Source: Prostheceraeus crozeri
Taxonomy: Eukaryota > Platyhelminthes > Polycladida > Euryleptidae
Direction of reading: 5' to 3'
Assembly: GCA_907163375.1 (NCBI GenBank)
Contig: CAJQUW010012973.1
Span: 461,117 to 525,116, forward strand
DNA: 64,000 nt
Both the position numbers and the translations under genes were made by a program. Numbering within the stretch: position 1 is the stretch's first letter; each line of letters begins with the position of its first letter. The notes under the pieces are model-generated. The model was not told where the DNA came from and did no database searches. It saw nothing but the letters and a program-made list of their open reading frames with translations. Positions 56,623 to 64,000 of this stretch are shown here, one piece after another.

Positions 56623-57995
56623 TTGGTCTAAGCTCCATGTGATGTTATCCGCGCGCGAGAATGTGATAGCGCTTGTTATCTATTGAAAAATTGTTTGTCT
56701 ATCCCAAAGTTGCCGTACATGCTGCGAACATTCCCTTTAACAAGTTCCCGTACCTACTACTGAAATTCGATCAAGTGCAAACATCTTCTTTGGAGAACCT
56801 CTTGAGCTGCTCATTGACTCATCGTTCTCGTGAGCAATCATTCTTCTCAGTATCCTATGGTATCTCTGGCCTGAGCCGTGCGGTGGACTCCTCGCTCGAG
56901 CATCCATCGGTCCTTGTCATCAGACCCACTCCTCGAGGATGCAACACAGTTCTCTGAAGCTTAATGTCCGAATAATAAAGAGCCTCCTGAATTCAAACAA
57001 CTGAGGACCAGCCAATGATAAAGGAGCGATTTCATAATCTTATTGAACATACCGTCAATGGTCAGGATATGTGGTCGATTGATGTGTGCTTCTTCTCTAG
57101 ACGCAGGTGTTTGGGTGACATCTCCCTATTCCTTCCTCAGGCCTCAAGCTGGACCATGACAAGCAGCCATTCGCCATGTCCCTTCATCTCGGAGTTAGTG
57201 TGTCGTTCCCCCAACAAATGCAAATGCTACACTGAAGTTGATGTGTACATCACTGATGGTCTGCAAATACAATGCCGAACGTTCCACACGCCATGTTGCA
57301 GAAATTGACACCAACAGAAGAGCTTTGGTATCCGCTGATGGGATACATGTCGTTTTCAAACCATGCGGCTTTAGTCGCGCGATGACGACAACGCGCAGAC
57401 GGTGCAACTCTTATCCCCTGGAAGGCAGGTCGACCACCTCTCTTCACACTTAAGCTCCTCATGGAAATTCAAAACTCATTGCAAGGTGGTGGCATGCTTC
57501 ATTCGAAGGCCCAGGAAAAGGAAGGACGAAAATAAAAAGGCCTCATTTATGGCCACGTTTTTTCTGTCTATTTGCAATGGAAACTTTACGTGCCTGGAGA
57601 TGTACATGCAGGTGAAACTTATGCAGGCCAAGACATTTAATATCTGCTGCAAAGACACACGAAAATGTGCAAACACAACATTCAAATTCACCTTCATCTA
57701 TTGCATAAGTCACCGACATGACATATGGATATGCACACATCACACTGTCATTTTCAACACGTTGGATGACTGCTTCACTGAAGCTATTATACTTACAATT
57801 TCTGTTGATTATCATCAATGCAGTATAGATAAAAAATATTGAAAAATCACCCCTATGTCCATGAAATCAGAAGGCCAGATATTTTGCCAGAAGGCTATAC
57901 ATGATTGCAAAAGACAAATCAACACGCTATCGTTCGAATGACAAGTTAAAATTCTGTATATTGCTGTTGTGTTGTGGTTGAACATAGCCGCCTAC
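56623..57995. other. Intron, nothing recognised
   Basis: Copy of 31791-33150, with a 13-bp insertion relative to unit 1 near 57498. Confidence 0.5.
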
Positions 57996-58187
57996 CTGGG
58001 CAAACAAAATCGTTGCAGTCTTCATACATCGATTCGTCCTCCGCTGCAATACCCTCTGTTGTGAGACATGGTGATCCCGTGCCTTGTTGAACAGGGTTGG
58101 TACAACTTCGTGTTATAAGTCGTTGTCCACCTCCACAAGATTTTGAACAGGATTGTGATTTGTCCCAGTCTGTCCAGCCACCATCCA
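57996..58187 (-). CDS. TSP1-domain exon 2 of cassette (unit 2)
   Basis: Copy of 33151-33342; WTDWDK instead of WTEWDK, all six cysteines kept; donor GTAGGC and acceptor GCAG intact. Confidence 0.9.
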
Positions 58188-58499
58188 CTGCACGCGAGGG
58201 AGAGAGAGAGAGAGATTCATATTCAAAATTGAAATAAAAAAGTCAAATAGCGTCAGCGAGACGTGTTAGCTAAATTGTTTCAACCAAAGTCTTCTTTGTG
58301 ATCGGCTTGCTATGACAATGGCAATCATTGGCACTGATGTAGAGTCTGTCATTCTTTATGTTATTACTATCTCATTTCAAAGTTTCCACGCACTGGGTGC
58401 TCTTGAGGAATAATCAGATTCAATATGTACATAAGTCAGAAGTTCTGAGACCGAATACAACTTTATTAGGATAGCACACGCGACGTTCCGCATTTAGTC

Positions 58500-58895
58500 T
58501 TATTCATGCAAAAGATAAAATAGGTGTTGCAATTGAGCACTAAGGTCTGGATTACGAGTGCTATTCTCACACAATTCGACGCTTCGATGCAGCTGAGTAT
58601 TTATGATGCCTGCATGTAACACGCGCCATTGAAGACTATTCAGCAATGGACATGATAATCTATGATATCTGTTTAAGTGGTGGTGGACCAATGATGTATC
58701 CGATGAGATGTGTTCTTTTAGACGGGAGCGCATAGTTCGCTCGGATTCTCTAATGTACATGTAAAATGAACAGCTCTCTCTACATCGGATGAGGTGATTC
58801 ACGTTCTTGACAAAACAGGCGGTATTGACGTCATTTATAGCCGCACCAAATGCACAACTAACTGTCAAGAAATTCATTGATGGCTTTGACTTCAA
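58500..58895 (-). pseudogene. GIY-YIG-like nuclease remnant (unit 2)
   Basis: Same 131-residue frame as 33655-34050. Confidence 0.5.
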
Positions 58896-58939
58896 CCACG
58901 ATGCCTTAAATTTCGATCTGAAGGAAACTCAAATTACAT

Positions 58940-59485
58940 TCACAAAGTTACATTTGTGAATGGATTGTTCTTTGAGTTCCCCCATGTTTCTTTCATTAAT
59001 ATATGGCAAAGTCGATTAAATGAAGGAATTACTAAAATGTCACTTAAATGTTCTGTTGTAGCTTTATTTTTACTCTTCACATGACTAAGCATAGTACGAA
59101 ACGTTGCCAGTTTTAATATAGCCTGAAGTCGCCTATCGTAACATAATTGCTCTCGGTCGTAGAACGTCTGAATTTTCATACATGCGGATGACTGATTTCG
59201 ACTGAAACAGTTGACGGACATTAACGAGATTTTGCAATTGAATATCAGATTATTTCTTAGACCTGGAAATATGATTTTTATGTGATTCCGGATCCGTTTC
59301 CACCCAAATCCAGTGGTTCCGGCTCCTTGTTTTGCATCCGACTTATGTGAATACAAAAGCATTTCAATGATTGTCAAGTCAACCTCAGGACAATCGCTTT
59401 GAACATAGAAGATGTGGACGATGTCATCACTTTGTAAGCAGTCAAACATAATTGCGGTTAAGTCACCTGAATGTATTCGAAGCAT
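58940..59485 (-). other. Unassigned 181-residue open frame (unit 2)
   Basis: Same frame as 34095-34640; no domain recognised. Confidence 0.3.
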
Positions 59486-59727
59486 GTCATTGATGACACT
59501 AGCTCGGCTCGGTGATCAATTAAAGGAGATTTGGAAAACGTTGTCAGTTATTGCTACTGATCATAGTTATCGAAGTGCCCGGCCCGCCTCTCCGCAGCTT
59601 GGAGAATCTGTACTATAGGGAGACTAATGAACCTAACAGAATGTCTGCAGTACGTGATGCATTTTCATGGCTTGACTTTGGCATTCGGTTGACAAGAAAG
59701 ATAAATAATAGCATGATAGTGGTTTAC

Positions 59728-59913
59728 CTGGACAGACGCCATCACTGCAGTGTTCATACTTCGATTCTCCTTCAGCCTCATCGCCTTCCGCTGTGAGACA
59801 TAGTGATCCCCAGCCTTGTGGAGCTGGGTTAGTACAATTTCGTGTAACAAGTCGTTGTCCGTCACCGCAGGTTTTTGAACAAGGTAGTGATTTGTCCCAG
59901 TCTGTCCAACCGC
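59728..59913 (-). CDS. TSP1-domain exon 1 of cassette (unit 2)
   Basis: Copy of 34883-35068 with the same protein, donor GTAAAC and acceptor GCAG. Confidence 0.9.
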
Positions 59914-61081
59914 CTGCGAGAGAGCGAGAGAGTCAGAGTTAATCAGAATTAAAACCATGTTCACCCTGGAAGTTTGCAGTATCTTGATCGAATGGGATTC
60001 TCTTAATTCTCTCTTAATTCTTTTCTTGTCAATAGGAAACCGTTCAAAATCATTGAAGTGAATACAATTCTTACACACTCTGAATCAAAGTGGAATCACA
60101 GCGTTTGCATGAATTTTAATACCTATTTCATGTAGCTATTCCATCATTGAATACTACACTAATAGAAATTTCGTCCATCAATTTCTACATTTATGTCTGA
60201 CATCCGATACGTCTTAATCCATCCAGTTCAAAGTGGCCAATGGTTAGCTCTAAACCACGTAGACCGTTTATTTTGAGTATAAATTTCATTTGAATATGTA
60301 AAGTGGTCTTTGACAATTTTTTAGACATTGTGAAGTTGGAATCCCAAGTATTTGTGGAATGTCTTTCTTGCCGTAGGCTTCAGCATGCTTCGACCACCTA
60401 TTTGGTCATCGTTAAAAGGAACGATTTTACAGGGAGGCAATTCACAATTTATTACTATATGGTAGGAGGGGTTGAATTGGCCAAATAGACTTGGTCTCAT
60501 GTTTGCCCATACAGCAACACAAAATGCTCATTATGGACACTAAACGTTTTTCAGCTTCATGTTAATACGTTGTTGCTTGGTTTCCTAGAAATCTATTTCG
60601 CATAGCTCTGATTCACTGAATGTAACAGTGAAGATAGCTCATGCGCGTGCGTCATTCAATATTCCTCCAATCAAGTTTTAGCTGACAATTCATGGACGAA
60701 TACAAGCCAAGTTCCTGTTGCCGCTGTATCTGTTTTCTGTCGACATTCAAAAGTGAAACGTGGAATGCTCTGAAGGCAAATGCACAGCCATATTTTTTAT
60801 ATCTAATCTACCTACATGTTCACAATCGGGGGTGAATTGGCCAAAATTTTGAAAATCATTAAATGAACCTGTAATCGAAGGAAAAATGCCTCGAATCACT
60901 TACTTTATTGTGTAGTTCACTACCATGTTGTTGATTTGAATCTGTAGTGATTATATTCAGACTTAGATGATATGGCCAATTCACCCCCAAATAGACCCTA
61001 TTTGACATGTGATGAATTATGATGCACAAAATCTGATATATTCAAGAAATTTAATGGGATTTTCACTCCTTTTCAGGTTAT

Positions 61082-61637
61082 GTGGATATGCCTCGAACGT
61101 ACAAGTCAAAAAGCAAGTATGGACAATATGACCAATCTGTGATGGAGACAGCTGTGGCCTCTGTGAAAGCTGGTTACCAAACTGTTAGCAGTGCTTCGCG
61201 AGTGTTCAACGTACCACGAAAGACTATCTCTAATCGTCTGGGTTTTAGCGATCAACAAGTTCGCAAGTCTGGAGGTTCCACTGTTTTCTCTGAGGAACAG
61301 GAGGATCAAATAGTCCTGAGACTTCGTTTATCTTGAGAGTCGTGGCTTCCCCATGAGTGTGGATTCTTTGCTTAAATGTGCATATGTGTTTGCAAATAAG
61401 TTGCATCGTCGAAAACTATTGAACAGTGACATTCCCAAGAACTGGCATCAAAACAAGAAGTGTTCACGTGACTGGTGGTGGTCATTCAAAAACAGACATC
61501 CCATATTGTCTCTACGAAAGCCAGAGGGCTTGAGCATCGGGAGGGCACACGCATTCAATCGCATTCGAATTGACGCTTTTTTACTCAAGTCGAACAACTG
61601 TACTCAGAAATCGACATCTCTACTTTCCCACAGCTGA
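61082..61637 (+). pseudogene. Pogo-like transposase, DNA-binding part with extra frameshift (unit 2)
   Basis: As 36228-36782, but one extra T near 61329 shifts the frame between the Psq helix-turn-helix and the CENP-B helix-turn-helix. The part after it is open again only from 61353. So unit 2 has decayed one step further than unit 1. Confidence 0.8.
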
Positions 61638-61649
61638 TTTTCAATTTAG

Positions 61650-62735
61650 ATGAAACCGGACTCTACTGTTCCAACGTCTCGTGGAAATGTAATTGCTACG
61701 CGTGGAGCTCGTTCTGTTCAAAGTATCCAAATTGGTGAGCGCGGGACCCTGACAACAGTCATCCCAATCATTAGTGCTGCTGACGATTGTTTACCTCCCT
61801 TCATTATTTTGAAGGGCAAATCTCCTTCCAAAGACCTTGAAGAACAGTCAAAGGAACTTGGGATACAACTGTCATACACAAAATCTGGATACATTGGCAC
61901 GGACGTCTTCATACAGGTCTTGAAGCACTTCGACAAGCATCGAACAACGATACCGAATAAGACATGTGTTCTCTTCTTGGATGGACATTCAACCCATCTC
62001 TCGATCGAAGCAATTGAGTTCTGCATTGAGCGTGGCATCGAAATCGTGTGTATTCTTCCACATTCATCGCACCGCGTACAGCCGCTCGACACCCATTTCA
62101 ACAAAGCCCTGAAGACAGATTGGTCAAAGTCAATTGAATCTTTTCTCAGATCAACAGATAAAACATCGTTGAGCACAGAACAATTTCTGACACTTCTAGA
62201 TTTGGCTAAGAGAACAATGAAAACCAAACGCGGTCTGATTGTGGACTCCTTTTCGCACTGTGGTCTATACCCGTGCAACAGAAATGCAATAAAAGTGGAA
62301 GAGTACTCTAAATCAAAGATATTCAGATCAAGTGGGTCCGGTGATGAACCGACAGCAGCAATGATGAATCAAGAGAATTCAAATTTGAATGAAACCAACT
62401 TCGATTTTTCGCTCAAAAGAGACTCCAAAGCCCAGTCAAACCAAAAAAATGAAACACATTTGAAAGAACATGTATCCAGGGCATCGCAAATATTGCCTCA
62501 AAAGAAGAGCAAATTGAGAGTTAAACTTGCAGCGTTCAAAAGAAAACCGGAACCAGCAAAAGAAGTGAATCAACCAACGACGAGCAAGAAATCAAAGAAG
62601 GAATGCTTCTGTTGTGTTTGCGGCACTGACTATTACACAGGGTTTTCAAAAGAAGATTGGTTTCTGTGTGTAGCATGCCATAATTGGTGTTGTGAAACAT
62701 GTTTTGGAGTAAACTGCTGCTATAACTGCGAATGA
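61650..62735 (+). pseudogene. Pogo-like transposase, DDE part with Cys-rich finger (unit 2)
   Basis: As 36795-37880, with A/G-level differences (SAADDCL for SAAGDCL, FCIERG for FCTERG) and a locally compensated pair of indels (a T lost near 62425, an A gained near 62448) that rewrites about seven residues without breaking the frame. Catalytic FLDGHSTH and VQPLDTHF motifs and the C-terminal Cys finger are intact. Confidence 0.84.
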
Positions 62736-63523
62736 TACGATAGTAAACAAGAGAAGAGTGATTTCTTGTGGACAAATTCGTTTTTTCTTTCAAACTGTTA
62801 TTGTGGTTTTTAAATACAAAAATGGTACATCATCATAAGAGAATAATGTCAAAAACTTAATTTCTATATTCAAAATATAGTATAGAAGCAAGATGTGATG
62901 ATCATTGATGATATTAAAAGCACAGTAGTATATATTCAGTAATTGGCCAATTTCACCCCCAATATTCAAAATTTCGCTTAATGGCCAACCTCATTTTCAA
63001 AGCAAAATTTGAAAAGCTTGACTTATATACATGCTTCGAAACACATTTTTCGAGTATTATGATTTATAAATTTGTAAATTATATGTTTCTATGTAGCAAT
63101 AATAGAAAATTCTAGCAAATGAATTAGATTATGCAAGAAAGTGGCCAATTCACCCCTTATTACCCTAACTATAAAACATTTCTGAAAACCGCAACCTTTG
63201 CACTTTTACTCAACTCTCATTGTTCTTTATGCATTCCTAAGTGTTGGATTGAAAAGGAAATTACATGTCATTCTCTCCTATATGTGAACAGTGATGAAGT
63301 CACAAAAGAAATGTGTTTGACCTTTAAATGGTGTTTTTCGTTTTTTATTTGTGGAATAGTGAGTTGAATTGTGATGAGAACTTCATGAAGATGTTTATGC
63401 ACTAATGGCCAAAGTCAATTGCAATTATACAAAAACATAAAGAGTCACAACTTACATCATAGTTTCTTTTTTTATCCAAAATTAAAAATATATACAATGA
63501 TGAATTAAGGCATACCAGCTTAC

Positions 63524-63791
63524 CATGTATGCAAAGTGGAGATTCGGTAGCAATTCCAGAGCTGACTGAGTCTCCACCATACGCAGCGACCTCAATGAGT
63601 GTTATCATTCTGTCATGTGAGTGTCCAGCAAAGAAGATGAACCGAGCTTCGACTGAACACATGACCACATATGTTGCTTGTTCAACGTGGGACCGTCATG
63701 ACAATCCCACACATATGGGGAAATTTAGGGATTTCTTCGGGCTCGCAAGAATATTGAATACATTGGAGTAGTGAATGCTCAAAGTTGGTTG
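63524..63791 (-). pseudogene. FTP'/F5-8C-like second-half exon, frame-disrupted (unit 2)
   Basis: Equivalent of 38666-38926 but 268 nt long instead of 261. Small insertions (around 63690, 63711, 63725 and 63751) break the frame upstream of VMCSVEARF. Splice sites are still visible. Indels of the same kind continue to the end of the window, so the damage may be a sequence-quality effect near a contig end rather than true decay. Confidence 0.7.
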
Positions 63792-64000
63792 CTGTAAAGA
63801 ATATCAAAGAATTGTAGCAAGTATGTAGAGTTAAAAAGTACAGTTTTCTGAAAATGTGGAGTATCGTTTTCTTTCTAATAGTAACACATGGTTAATTATT
63901 TATGTTTGGATGCAGGCCATAACCATGCATTAAGGGAACGGCAGTCGTCTGGATAATTGTTTTAAAATGTTGTGAAGAAGTGGTTGTTTAAAATAAATTG

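Larger units (their letters stand above)
60465..63158 (+). mobile_element. Pogo-like transposon (unit 2)
   Basis: Copy of 35611-38303 with the same GGTGAATTGGCC-type end and internal boxes. Confidence 0.72.
41132..64000. repeat. Tandem segmental duplication, unit 2 (runs off the window)
   Basis: Repeats 9569 to about 39135 at very high identity, minus the BEL element and the 256-bp MITE B. Small indels include about 25 bp retained near 54690 and 13 bp extra near 57498. The unit is incomplete because the window ends at 64000. Confidence 0.92.

Noticed and set aside
1-64000. Searched for CRISPR arrays, tRNA or rRNA genes, and prokaryotic operons
   Set aside because: No regularly spaced repeats with unique spacers, no cloverleaf or rRNA-like stretches, and the splice-flanked exons indicate an animal genome.

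Overview
The window is AT-rich animal DNA with spliceosomal introns. It carries thrombospondin type-1 (TSP1) exons plus BEL/Pao, CR1-like, RTE-like and Penelope-like retroelements and hAT, pogo, RAG1/Transib-like and MADF-containing DNA transposons. This mix suggests an invertebrate, probably marine; the sequence alone does not fix the phylum. I see no tRNA, rRNA, CRISPR or bacterial-type operon, and no promoter or terminal exon of any host gene.

The only host gene I can support lies on the minus strand and runs through the whole window as a series of small exons. All introns whose phase I could check are phase 1. TSP1 domains are encoded by single exons of 186-192 nt. Fucolectin/F5-8C-like (FTP-type) domains are each encoded by a first-half exon of 204 or 222 nt and a second-half exon of 261 nt. 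In transcript order the repeating cassette is FTP'(a,b) - TSP1 - TSP1 - TSP1 - FTP(a,b). The window holds one full unit (about 9569-41131), most of a second, nearly identical unit (41132 to the end), and the decayed tail of an older unit (about 1-9568), whose TSP1 exons are one intact, one half-deleted and one reduced to a stub. Because the exons are symmetric, each duplication can lengthen the encoded protein in frame. An uncollapsed second haplotype is the main alternative explanation for unit 2.

The introns are full of nested mobile DNA. Both young units contain an approximately 5.3 kb transposon with about 500-bp inverted repeats (12778-24585 with later insertions; 44341-49669). Its broken transposase shows a RAG1/Transib-type layout: an N-terminal Cys finger, a DGG motif, a DLK motif next to PCCWC, an H-x4-H-V-P motif and SEQAGES. 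It sits in an RTE-like fragment and was hit by a CR1-like retrotransposon before the unit duplicated. In unit 1 only, it was hit again by a 6.5 kb BEL/Pao element with identical LTRs; unit 2 keeps the exact empty site. A 256-bp MITE is likewise present in unit 1 and absent in unit 2. Other intron contents shared by both units are a 602-bp hAT-like element with a BED-finger remnant, Penelope-like and other non-LTR remnants, a GIY-YIG-like remnant, and a pogo-like element with repeated GGTGAATTGGCC boxes.
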